This document shows positions 25,290 to 33,060 of a stretch of DNA of 64,000 nt, piece by piece; the first letter of the stretch is position 1; each line of letters starts with the position of its first letter. The translations under genes were made by a program, and so were the position numbers. The notes under the pieces were generated by a model. It worked only from the letters and a program-made list of their open reading frames with translations, was not told the DNA's origin and searched no databases. This DNA is from Alphaproteobacteria bacterium (lineage in GTDB: Bacteria > Pseudomonadota > Alphaproteobacteria > Rhizobiales > Aestuariivirgaceae). The stretch is taken from the NCBI GenBank assembly GCA_028868695.1, contig JAGWTZ010000002.1, forward strand, positions 1-64,000. Direction: 5' to 3'.

Positions 25290-26677
25290 ATCGTCGTCCT
25301 TAGGTGAAAGCTCTTCGGGCGGGTCAGCGCCTCATAGCCGATGGTGGAAAGGGTGGCGCCGCGGCCTGTGTCCTTGACTCCTGTCCATGTAAGGGCGGGG
25401 TCAAGATAGTCGCAGCGGTTCATGAAAACGGTGCCAGTTTCAACCTGAGCGCCGATCGCCTTGGCAGCGGCGGCGTCCGAGGTCCAGATCGCGGCAGTAA
25501 GGCCAAATTCCGAGTCATTCATCAACTGGATGGCTTCTTCGTCGGATGAAACCTTCATGATGCCGACAACAGGGCCGAAACTTTCATCGCGCATCACACT
25601 CATCTGATGGTTCACATCGGTGAGGATTTGCGGCGCAAGATAGGGCGTGCCCTTCTTCGAGACGGCAAACAGTCTCTCGTCGATATGCGCACGCGCCCCG
25701 CCACGGATCGCCGAGGCAATCTGCTTGCGCACAAAAGCCGCGGCATCGGCCTTGATCATCGGCCCCAGCGTGGTGGCTTCATCCAGCGGTGAGCCGAGCA
25801 CATATGTCTTGGTCAGTTCCACCGCACCTTCCACAAAATCCTTGTAGAGCGATTTGTGCACATAAATGCGCTCTATGCCACAGCAGCTTTGCCCGGAATT
25901 GAAGAAAGCGCCATCCACCAGGTTTTCAACCGCATGGGCGAGGTTGGCATCGCTGCGCACATAGGCAGGGTCCTTGCCGCCGAGCTCCAACCCGACAGAA
26001 AGGAAATGCCCCGCCGCGGCGCGCTCGATGGCCTTGCCGCCGGGCACCGAGCCGGTGAAGCACACCATGTTGGCCATGCGGCTGGAGATCACATCGGCGG
26101 CTTGCTCATGGCTCATCACCAGATTGGCGAACAAGCCTTTGGGCAGCCCCGCCTTCACAAAGGCCTTGGCGAAGCGCTCGCCCACCAGCAGCGTGTGCGA
26201 GGCATGCTTCAGCACCACGGCATTGCCCGCCATCAGCGCCGGGATGATGGAATTCACTGCCGTGAGATAAGGATAGTTCCACGGCGCAATGGTGAACACC
26301 ACGCCCAGCGGCACGCGCTGAATGAAACGCTCGAAGCCATCCTTCTTGGCGGGCACAACATTGGCCAGCGCAGCCTCGGCAATGCTGATCATGTGCCGCG
26401 CACGCTCTTCAAAGCCGCGCAATTCGCCCGCGCCATAGCGCACCGGGCGGCCCATCTGCCAGGCCAGCTCCGGCACGATCTCATCCTTCATCGCCAGCAT
26501 GGCATCGACCGCCGCCGAGCAATACTTCGCCCGTTCGGCAATGCTCAGCGCGCCCCAGGCCTTCTGGGCATCGCGCGCCGCTGAGAAAGCAGCAGCAACC
26601 TCTTTCTTGGAGGCAATCTTGCGCTTGGCCACGATGGAGCCATCGGCCGGCGAAATGGAGGTGATGATGTTGGCCAT
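25286..26677 (-). CDS. Aldehyde dehydrogenase family protein
   Basis: A 463-residue NAD(P)-dependent aldehyde dehydrogenase. It shows the cofactor site FTIAPWNYPYL, the FTGSVPGG glycine motif, catalytic Glu in LELGGKDPAY and catalytic Cys in FNSGQSCCGIERIYV. The C-terminal EESFGPVV-like segment is DESFGPVVGI. It resembles succinate-semialdehyde and lactaldehyde dehydrogenases; substrate is not decided. It sits between the glutamine-synthetase-like gene (13-base gap) and the Fe-ADH gene (four-base overlap). Confidence 0.92.
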   Translation of the reverse strand: MANIITSISPADGSIVAKRKIASKKEVAAAFSAARDAQKAWGALSIAERAKYCSAAVDAMLAMKDEIVPELAWQMGRPVRYGAGELRGFEERARHMISIAEAALANVVPAKKDGFERFIQRVPLGVVFTIAPWNYPYLTAVNSIIPALMAGNAVVLKHASHTLLVGERFAKAFVKAGLPKGLFANLVMSHEQAADVISSRMANMVCFTGSVPGGKAIERAAAGHFLSVGLELGGKDPAYVRSDANLAHAVENLVDGAFFNSGQSCCGIERIYVHKSLYKDFVEGAVELTKTYVLGSPLDEATTLGPMIKADAAAFVRKQIASAIRGGARAHIDERLFAVSKKGTPYLAPQILTDVNHQMSVMRDESFGPVVGIMKVSSDEEAIQLMNDSEFGLTAAIWTSDAAAAKAIGAQVETGTVFMNRCDYLDPALTWTGVKDTGRGATLSTIGYEALTRPKSFHLRTTI

Positions 26678-26690
26678 GGAAAAGCCCTGC

Positions 26691-28067
26691 TCAGTAACGC
26701 TCGAAGCCGCGCTTCAATTCAAGGTCAGTGATGCGGCGGTCAAACTCCAGCTGCTCCCACTTGGCGGTATGAACATAATGGTCAACCACATCATCGCCCA
26801 TCACCCCGCGCAGGAAGGCTGATTCATCCAGCAGCTTGGTGGCGTCACGCAGCGTCTTGGGAATTTCGCGCAGCTTGCGCGAGGTGTCATACACATCGCC
26901 CGAGGCCACGGCTTCCAGATCCATCTTCTTCTCAATGCCATCAAGGCCCGCCGCAATGAGGGCCGAGAAGGCAAGATAGGGATTGAGATCGGCCCCGCCC
27001 ACGCGGCATTCCACGCGGATGGCCTTTGAATCCGCCCCGCAGATGCGGAAGCCCGCCGTGCGGTTGTCGAAGCTCCACACCGCGCGGGTGGGCGCAAATG
27101 TGCCTGCCATAAAACGCTTGTAGGAGTTGATATAAGGCGCAAGGAAATAGGTGATCTCTCCGGCATGGGCGAGCTGGCCCGCGAGATAATGCTTCATCAT
27201 GGGCGACATGCCGTGATCGCCGCTCTTGTCGAAGAAATGCGGCGTCTTGCCATCGGAAGACCACAGCGATTGATGGATATGCGAGCTGTTGCCCGCCATG
27301 CCATAATCCCATTTGGCCATGAAGGTGACGGCCTTGCCCACGCCATAGGCGATTTCCTTGGCGCCGTTCTTGATGATCGCATGGGTGTCGGCCATGCGCA
27401 GCGCTTCATCATATTTGACGTTGATTTCTTCCTGGCCCGGGCCCCACTCGCCCTTGGAGTTCTCAACCACGATGCCTGCCCCGGCAAGCCCATTGCGAAG
27501 GGCGCGCATGTAAACCTCTTCCTTCGAGGTTTGCAGGATGTTGTAGTCTTCGATGTAGTAGCCTGATGTCTTGAGGCTGCGATAACCCTTCTGATGCGCA
27601 AGCTCATAGGTGTCATCAAACAGGAAGAACTCGAGTTCCGAAGCCATATAGGCTTTCATCTTCATGTCATCGAGGCGCTTCAGCTGCTTCTTCAGCATGG
27701 CCCGGGGGCTGTGCGGCGTGTCCTGATGCGTGTGATGGTCCAGCACATCGCAGATCACCAGCGCCGTGCCTGGCAGCCAGGGCGTCTTGCGCATGGTTGA
27801 AAGATCAGGCTTCAGCACAAAGTCGCCATAGCCCTTTTCCCAGCTAGTGGCCTTGTAGCCGGGCACCGGCTCCATCTCGATGTCCACACCCAGAAGATAG
27901 TTGCAGCCGTGGGTTTCCTCATAGCCACCCTCGGCAAAATATGCGGCATGAAAACGCTTGCCGATCAGCCGTCCTTGCATGTCCACAAGTGCCGCCACCA
28001 CGGTGTCGATCGTGCCGGCCTTCACCTCGGCCCTCAGCTGCTCAAGCGTCAGCATGCCATTGCTCAT
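26691..28067 (-). CDS. Glutamine synthetase-like ligase (probable gamma-glutamyl-amine synthetase)
   Basis: A 458-residue member of the GlnA superfamily. Landmarks are GNSSHIHQSLW, NSYKRFMAGTFAPTRAVWSFDNRTAG, RVECRVGGADLNPYLAFSALIAAGLDGI and a GS-type N terminus. It lacks the adenylylation-loop tyrosine context of housekeeping GlnA and resembles the PuuA/GlnT/IpuC group. That group joins glutamate to amines such as putrescine, ethanolamine or isopropylamine derivatives. ATG 28067 with GGGAGAG upstream was chosen over an upstream start. It overlaps the amidohydrolase gene by four bases. Substrate is inferred from neighbours only. Confidence 0.9.
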   Translation of the reverse strand: MSNGMLTLEQLRAEVKAGTIDTVVAALVDMQGRLIGKRFHAAYFAEGGYEETHGCNYLLGVDIEMEPVPGYKATSWEKGYGDFVLKPDLSTMRKTPWLPGTALVICDVLDHHTHQDTPHSPRAMLKKQLKRLDDMKMKAYMASELEFFLFDDTYELAHQKGYRSLKTSGYYIEDYNILQTSKEEVYMRALRNGLAGAGIVVENSKGEWGPGQEEINVKYDEALRMADTHAIIKNGAKEIAYGVGKAVTFMAKWDYGMAGNSSHIHQSLWSSDGKTPHFFDKSGDHGMSPMMKHYLAGQLAHAGEITYFLAPYINSYKRFMAGTFAPTRAVWSFDNRTAGFRICGADSKAIRVECRVGGADLNPYLAFSALIAAGLDGIEKKMDLEAVASGDVYDTSRKLREIPKTLRDATKLLDESAFLRGVMGDDVVDHYVHTAKWEQLEFDRRITDLELKRGFERY

Positions 28068-28819
28068 TTCGTCTCTCCCAGTTTGGCGCCCGCTTGCAAA
28101 AGGGGAATCGAAAGCCGCTGCGCCCATTGTTGTTGGTTGCGTTCACTTTCAATGAGGTCATTGCAGATTTCAATCATCAGATGATGCAAGCCGCGCGGGG
28201 CCGCATGCAAATTCAGCAAATGCAGCACGCCATCCTTCGGCCCGTAGGGTTCATTGAGCATGGCGCTGATGCCGGGGAAGGATTTGATCAGCATGTTCGC
28301 CAGCCATGTGTCGCGGTCAAACAGCAGGCCAAGGTCCACCGCGCGCCGCTTGCCCTTGTACACGCGCGTGAAGGAGTGGATGGATACCACCGCCGTGGGC
28401 CTGCCCTCTGCGGCGCGCGCATCAAGATACTGCTCCAGCGCATGGTTGAACGGCCGGTAAATTTCGCGGGTGCGCGCCAGCCGCGCCGCCGCACCAAGGC
28501 CCTTGTTGCCGGGAATCTCGAAAACCTCGCTCAATTCCGGCATCGCGCCGGGGGATTCTGGCGGCCGGTTGCAATCATAGACCAGCCGCGAAACCTTCTG
28601 CACCAGCAGCGGCGCGTCAATCAGCTTGGACAGCAGCCTTGCCGTGCCTTCAGCGCCAATGTCATAGGCAATATGCCGCGCCAGGTCAGCCTCGGCGAGG
28701 CCCAGCCGGTTATAGGCTGCGGGAATGTGGTTGGAGGCATGCTCGCACACCAGCACGAAGGGCGACTTGCCCTCGCCATTCACCCACTCGAAAACCTCAA
28801 CTCCGGCAGCCATATCCAT
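28064..28819 (-). CDS. N-formylglutamate amidohydrolase family protein
   Basis: A 251-residue protein of the HutG-like N-formylglutamate deformylase family. It has VLVCEHASNHIPAAYNRLGL, VYDCNRPPESPGAMPE, VVSIHSFTRV and HHLMIEICNDLI. The CEHASN and SIHSF blocks carry the predicted metal ligands. Classical members act in histidine degradation, but no hut genes are nearby. In this operon it may instead hydrolyse a gamma-glutamyl or N-acyl-glutamate product. ATG 28819 is preceded by AGGAG. It is the first gene of a minus-strand operon and divergent from the GMC oxidoreductase. Confidence 0.88.
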   Translation of the reverse strand: MDMAAGVEVFEWVNGEGKSPFVLVCEHASNHIPAAYNRLGLAEADLARHIAYDIGAEGTARLLSKLIDAPLLVQKVSRLVYDCNRPPESPGAMPELSEVFEIPGNKGLGAAARLARTREIYRPFNHALEQYLDARAAEGRPTAVVSIHSFTRVYKGKRRAVDLGLLFDRDTWLANMLIKSFPGISAMLNEPYGPKDGVLHLLNLHAAPRGLHHLMIEICNDLIESERNQQQWAQRLSIPLLQAGAKLGETK

Positions 28820-28903
28820 TCTCACTCCTGTTTTGGGCATATTTCCAAATGCCGCGGCCCTTGCCAAGCGATCTCAGGCGCCTGACGATTCCGCGTGATC
28901 AAG

Positions 28904-28944
28904 TGTCGCAAAACCCGCGCGGTCCTTGCAGTGCATAAGCGACA
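28904..28944. promoter_or_regulatory. Inverted TGTCGC repeat in divergent promoter region
   Basis: TGTCGC (28904-28909) and GCGACA (28939-28944) face each other across 29 bases, between the amidohydrolase and GMC oxidoreductase genes. It is a possible operator shared by both transcripts. Six-base arms are short, so chance is possible. Confidence 0.25.
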
Positions 28945-28967
28945 AGCACACATGCTTCAGGTGCAAC

Positions 28968-30638
28968 ATGGCGAAACTGGCCGCAAACACATTTGACTTC
29001 ATCATCATTGGCTCTGGCTCGGCCGGCTCGGTTCTGGCCAGCCGCCTGTCGGAAGACCGGCGCAACAAGGTTCTGGTGCTGGAATATGGCGGCACCGACC
29101 GCGGCCCCCTGATCCAGATGCCCTCGGCCCTGTCCTACCCCATGAACATGAATCTCTACAATTGGGGTTTCGAGACCGAGCCTGAGCCGCACCTGAACAA
29201 CCGCCGCCTTGTCACCCCGCGTGGCAAGGTGATGGGCGGCTCCAGCTCCATCAACGGCATGGTCTATGTCCGTGGCCACGCCAAGGATTTCGACACATGG
29301 GCCGAAATGGGCGCCACCGGCTGGTCCTATGCCGATGTGCTTCCCTATTTCAAGCGCCAGGAGAATGTCGAGGGTGGCGATCCCGGCTGGCGCGGCCATG
29401 ATGGCCCGCTTTACGTCAAGAAGGGCATCCGCAAGAACCCGCTCTATCAGGCTTTCATTGATGCCGGCCACCAGGCGGGCTATCCCGTCAGCCAGGACTA
29501 CAACGGCCACCAGCAGGAAGGCTTCGCCGCCTTCGAGATGACCGTGCACAACGGCCTGCGCTGGTCAGCCGCCAATGCCTATCTCTGGCCTGCGATCAAG
29601 AAGGGCCGCATCGACATGGAAACCGGCGCCATGGCGCGGCGCATCCTGTTTGATGGCAAGAAGGCCATCGGCGTGGAATATGAGCAGGGCGGCGAAATCA
29701 AGACCGCCATGGCCAGCCGCGAAGTGATCGTCTCGGCTTCCACCATCAACTCCCCGGCCATCCTGCAGCGTTCCGGCATCGGCGCGCCGGAGGTTTTGAA
29801 GGCCGCTGGCGTGAATTTGGTCCATGCCCTTCCCGGCGTGGGCGAAAATCTGCACGATCACCTCGAAATCTATTTCCAGCTGCGCTGCCTGCAGCCCATC
29901 ACCCTGAATTCAAAGCTGGGCCTGTTCTCAAAGGCGAAGATCGGGCTTGAATGGCTGCTGTTCGGCACCGGCCTTGGCGCCACCAACCATTTCGAAAGCT
30001 GCGGCTTCATCCGCAGCCGCGCCGGCATCGAATACCCCGATATCCAGTATCACTTCCTGCCAGCGGCCATGCGCTATGACGGCAAGGTGGCCTTCGCCGG
30101 CCATGGCTTCCAGGTGCATGTGGGTCCGATGCGGTCAAAGTCGCGCGGCCATGTCCGCATCAGGAACGCGGATGCCAGGCAAAGCCCGGAAATCTTCTTC
30201 AACTACATGAGCCATGAGGATGACTGGAAGGAATTCCGCGCCTGCGTTCGCCTGACGCGCGAGCTCTTCCATCAGGAAGCGATGAAGCCTTACGCTGGCG
30301 AAGAGATTCAGCCGGGATCAGCCGTCCAGTCGGACGCTGAAATTGACGCCTTCATCCGCGAACATTGCGAAAGCGCCTATCACCCCTGCGGCACCTGCAA
30401 GATGGGCTCCACCAAGGACAAGATGGCGGTGGTCGATCCCGAATGCCGCGTCATCGGCACCCAGAACCTGCGCGTGGTGGATAGCTCGATCATGCCGCAG
30501 GTGACCAACGGCAACCTCAACGCGCCATCCATCATGATTGGCGAAAAGGGCGCCGATCACATTTTGGGGCGGCAAATGCTGCCGCCCTCAAATCTCGAAC
30601 CCTGGATCAACCCCAACTGGAAGAAGAGCCAACGCTGA
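28968..30638 (+). CDS. GMC family oxidoreductase, choline dehydrogenase (BetA)-like
   Basis: A 556-residue FAD enzyme. It has the N-terminal dinucleotide fold ([20 protein letters not shown]) and the GMC signature [20 protein letters not shown]. It also has [11 protein letters not shown] and the C-terminal [10 protein letters not shown]...VVDSSIMP...[17 protein letters not shown]. Similarity of layout to BetA, which oxidises choline to betaine aldehyde, is clear, but substrate could be another amino alcohol. ATG 28968 starts the conserved N terminus; the open frame extends 14 codons upstream. No betB or betI neighbours are present. It is divergent from the glutamine-synthetase-like operon. 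Confidence 0.9.
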   Translation: MAKLAANTFDFIIIGSGSAGSVLASRLSEDRRNKVLVLEYGGTDRGPLIQMPSALSYPMNMNLYNWGFETEPEPHLNNRRLVTPRGKVMGGSSSINGMVYVRGHAKDFDTWAEMGATGWSYADVLPYFKRQENVEGGDPGWRGHDGPLYVKKGIRKNPLYQAFIDAGHQAGYPVSQDYNGHQQEGFAAFEMTVHNGLRWSAANAYLWPAIKKGRIDMETGAMARRILFDGKKAIGVEYEQGGEIKTAMASREVIVSASTINSPAILQRSGIGAPEVLKAAGVNLVHALPGVGENLHDHLEIYFQLRCLQPITLNSKLGLFSKAKIGLEWLLFGTGLGATNHFESCGFIRSRAGIEYPDIQYHFLPAAMRYDGKVAFAGHGFQVHVGPMRSKSRGHVRIRNADARQSPEIFFNYMSHEDDWKEFRACVRLTRELFHQEAMKPYAGEEIQPGSAVQSDAEIDAFIREHCESAYHPCGTCKMGSTKDKMAVVDPECRVIGTQNLRVVDSSIMPQVTNGNLNAPSIMIGEKGADHILGRQMLPPSNLEPWINPNWKKSQR

Positions 30639-30647
30639 GCGCCATGT

Positions 30648-30851
30648 TCAGCGCTTGGCCGGGGCGGGGCAAGTTGATGCGCCGATGACCCGGTAGATCG
30701 GGCACCAGGAAATTGCGGCCGTGGCAATCAGGATCAGGCCAGCCCAGCCCACCATGTGCCAGGCATCAGTGCCCCAAATTGCCCAGGCAACAAGGGCCAG
30801 CCCCAGCACCACGCGCACCACCCGGTCAAGGGAACCTACATTCGCATTCAT
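30648..30851 (-). CDS. DUF2892 (YgaP-like transmembrane) small membrane protein
   Basis: A 67-residue protein with two hydrophobic segments (VVRVVLGLALVAWAIW and HMVGWAGLILIATAAISW) and a CPIYRVIG-type end, typical of DUF2892. The domain is often fused to rhodanese in YgaP or found alone beside redox genes. ATG 30851 has GGAGAAG upstream. It lies downstream of the Crp/Fnr gene in the same direction, with a nested dyad between them that may be its operator. Confidence 0.88.
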   Translation of the reverse strand: MNANVGSLDRVVRVVLGLALVAWAIWGTDAWHMVGWAGLILIATAAISWCPIYRVIGASTCPAPAKR

Positions 30852-30896
30852 GTCACTTCTCCTTTTGTGATGGAGAAATCTTGGGCCCTGGCCGCC

Positions 30897-30919
30897 ACCA
30901 AGTCTGTGACTTGGTCACA
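30897..30919 (-). promoter_or_regulatory. Overlapping dyads upstream of the DUF2892 gene, candidate Crp/Fnr site
   Basis: Two palindromes interlock: ACCAAGT-N5-ACTTGGT (30897-30915) and TGTGAC-TTG-GTCACA (30905-30919). The second resembles a Crp half-site pair but with a 5-base instead of 6-base gap between TGTGA and TCACA. They start 45 bases upstream of the DUF2892 start and include the stop codon of the regulator gene, so autoregulated expression of DUF2892 is plausible. Confidence 0.5.
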
Positions 30920-31574
30920 CTTCCGCGGCAAAATCCAAAAGCTGTTGCGGCCTGGCAATGGCAATGCGCCCGCGCTTCACGGCAAGCCAGCCCTTCTGCT
31001 CAAACTCTTTGAGATGGCGGCTCACCACTTCGCGCGCCGTGCCCAGCTCCTGGGCAATGGCCTGCTGGGTGAGCTTCAGTTCCGGCGCGCCGCCCGCCAG
31101 CAGCGCCGCCAGCCTGCGGTCCACCCTCCGGTCCATCACCGTTTGCATCAGGCCCAGCACATCCCCCAGCCGCCCGGCGAAGCCTTGGAACACGAAGCCG
31201 CGAAACCGTGGCGAAACATCCATCAGGGCCTGAAACTTCGCCTTGCCCAAAACCAGCGCCAGCCCATCGCTTTCGGCCAGTGCCTCGGCCTCGTAAGCCG
31301 AGTTTGCCATCAGGCAGGCCGTGGTCACGATGCAGCTTTGCCCGCTGGCAAGGTGATAAAGCACAATCTGGCGGCCATTGCCCGCCGTGACCATCACTTT
31401 CACGCGGCCAGATTCAAGGATGATGAAGCCCTCGCAGGCCCGGCCCGGCGCAAACAGCGTATCCCCCGCCTTGAATGGCACGGCCTGCACCGCACCGGCC
31501 ACCAGCTGGGCTGCTTCGTCTTCAAGGCCCAGCCTGCGGGCCAGCTTCTCATGCGGCGGGGTCTTGTTGAGCAT
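30915..31574 (-). CDS. Crp/Fnr family transcriptional regulator
   Basis: A 219-residue regulator with an N-terminal cyclic-nucleotide-binding-like beta barrel (about 15-130; FKAGDTLFAPGRACEGFIILESGRVKV). A C-terminal winged HTH follows (ELKLTQQAIAQELGTAREVVSRHLKEFEQKG). It has none of the N-terminal Fnr iron-sulfur cysteine cluster, so it is not a classical oxygen sensor. Two cysteines (SCIVTTACLM) lie in the barrel and could be redox sensitive. Its start shares one base with the cfa stop (TGATG), placing it in the cfa operon. Confidence 0.9.
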   Translation of the reverse strand: MLNKTPPHEKLARRLGLEDEAAQLVAGAVQAVPFKAGDTLFAPGRACEGFIILESGRVKVMVTAGNGRQIVLYHLASGQSCIVTTACLMANSAYEAEALAESDGLALVLGKAKFQALMDVSPRFRGFVFQGFAGRLGDVLGLMQTVMDRRVDRRLAALLAGGAPELKLTQQAIAQELGTAREVVSRHLKEFEQKGWLAVKRGRIAIARPQQLLDFAAEV

Positions 31575-32770
31575 CAGGCGGAAGCCTGCGGCTTCCTGAT
31601 CTTGTAGATGCCCACATCAATGATGCCTTCGGCAAAGCCGGCCTCGCAATAGCAGAGATAGAGCGTCCACAGCCGCTTGAACCGCTCGTCAAACCCCAGG
31701 GGCTTGATCTTGGGCCAAGCCGCCTCGAAGCGCACGCGCCATTGCCGCAAAGTTTCGGCATAGCTTTGGCCGAAGCACTCAAATTTCTCGAGCAGCAGCC
31801 CGGCCTTTTGCGCCTGGTCGCGGATGATCTCCTTGGTCAGCAGCATGCCGCCGGGAAACACATAGCGCTGGATGAAGTCCACGCCCGCGCGGTAGGCAGG
31901 GTAGTTCTCTTCCAGGATGGTGATGCCCTGCACCGCCGCCGCCCGGCCTGGCTTCAGCCGGTCAAACAGCGTTTTGAAATAGACGGGCCAATGCGGCTCA
32001 CCCACCGCCTCGATCATTTCAATGGAGGCGATAGCGTCAAAGGCGCCCTTGGTGTCGCGGTAATCTTCGATCACCAGCTCCACATGGCTGTCGAGCTTCT
32101 CTCGGGCCATGCGCTCTTTGGCGAAGGCCAGCTGCTCGGTTGAAAGGGTGATGCCCTTGAGGCTGGCCCCCGCCTTGGCCGCCATCTCGGCAAAGCCGCC
32201 CCAGCCGCAGCCGATTTCCAGAACCTTGGCCCCGGGCTTCACCTCGGCCGCTTCCAGCACATGCTGGTATTTCAGGGTCTGGGCCGACTCGAGGCTGTTG
32301 GCCTTGCCATCAAAGATGGCCGAGGAATAGCTCATCGTGTCATCCAGCCAGCATTTGTAGAACTCGTTGCCGAGGTCATAATGCGCCGAAATGTTCTCGC
32401 GCGAGCCCTTGCGGTTGTTGTCGCGCAGCCTGTGCCAGATCTTGTCGAAGAAGCTGGAGGTGAAGAACCCGCCAGCCGTATCCAGCCCATGGCGGTTCTG
32501 CAGGTAGAACCGGAAAAACGCCGTGGGGTTGCTGCTTTCGATGTCCCCCGCCATGTAGCGCTCGAAGAACCCAAGCTGGGCGCGCCGCAGCGAGGCCCAC
32601 AAAACCTTGAAATTGTGCAAGGTGAGATCAGCCTGTTCGCCAGGCTCGGTTCCCCCCAGCGTCACCTTGCGGCCCGAGGGCAAGGTGAGGTCGAGCCTCC
32701 CCTTGAAGCTTTTCGGCAACAGCCGTTCTGCGGCAGCCACCACCATCCGTTCAAAAACCGGTTGCGCCAT
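31574..32770 (-). CDS. cfa: Cyclopropane-fatty-acyl-phospholipid synthase family methyltransferase
   Basis: A 398-residue enzyme that methylenates cis double bonds of membrane phospholipid acyl chains using SAM. It has an N-terminal lipid-binding part (DLTLPSGRKVTLGG...), then SAHYDLGNEFYKCWLDDTMSYS, the SAM motif VLEIGCGWGGFAEMAAKAG and IEMIEAVGEPHWPVYF, all standard Cfa blocks. ATG 32770 was selected; an earlier GTG-like start adds nine residues without a site. Its operon with a Crp/Fnr regulator suggests stress or stationary-phase control. Confidence 0.93.
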   Translation of the reverse strand: MAQPVFERMVVAAAERLLPKSFKGRLDLTLPSGRKVTLGGTEPGEQADLTLHNFKVLWASLRRAQLGFFERYMAGDIESSNPTAFFRFYLQNRHGLDTAGGFFTSSFFDKIWHRLRDNNRKGSRENISAHYDLGNEFYKCWLDDTMSYSSAIFDGKANSLESAQTLKYQHVLEAAEVKPGAKVLEIGCGWGGFAEMAAKAGASLKGITLSTEQLAFAKERMAREKLDSHVELVIEDYRDTKGAFDAIASIEMIEAVGEPHWPVYFKTLFDRLKPGRAAAVQGITILEENYPAYRAGVDFIQRYVFPGGMLLTKEIIRDQAQKAGLLLEKFECFGQSYAETLRQWRVRFEAAWPKIKPLGFDERFKRLWTLYLCYCEAGFAEGIIDVGIYKIRKPQASA

Positions 32771-33060
32771 CCCCGTTTCCCCTACGCAAGCACACACCCA
32801 ACAAGCCCAAGATTGTTACGGATTTTCCAAACTTTCAAGCCCCGCTGTCAAAGCCTGCTCAACACCCCCAAAACCGGGCCTCCTGCGGCCAAATAGAATT
32901 TGACCATATGGCAAACCCGTGCAAGCATGCCTGTCAGGAATCCGGCAGAAAGCCGGATCCACTGGGAAGGACGTTACGTCGACTGACGGCACAGGGTTCG
33001 CCGCTTCTGTCATGAATTTCCGAACCGCTCAAAATCCAAGAGTCTATTGAGGAGACCCAC
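32771..33060. other. Intergenic region between cfa and the peptide-binding protein gene
   Basis: This 290-base gap between divergent genes must hold both promoters. It contains a short hairpin ATCCGGC-AGAAA-GCCGGAT (32940-32958), a GACGTTACGTC palindrome-like element near 32972-32982, and a GAGGAG ribosome binding site just before 33061. I see no convincing ORF or RNA gene in it. Confidence 0.6.
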
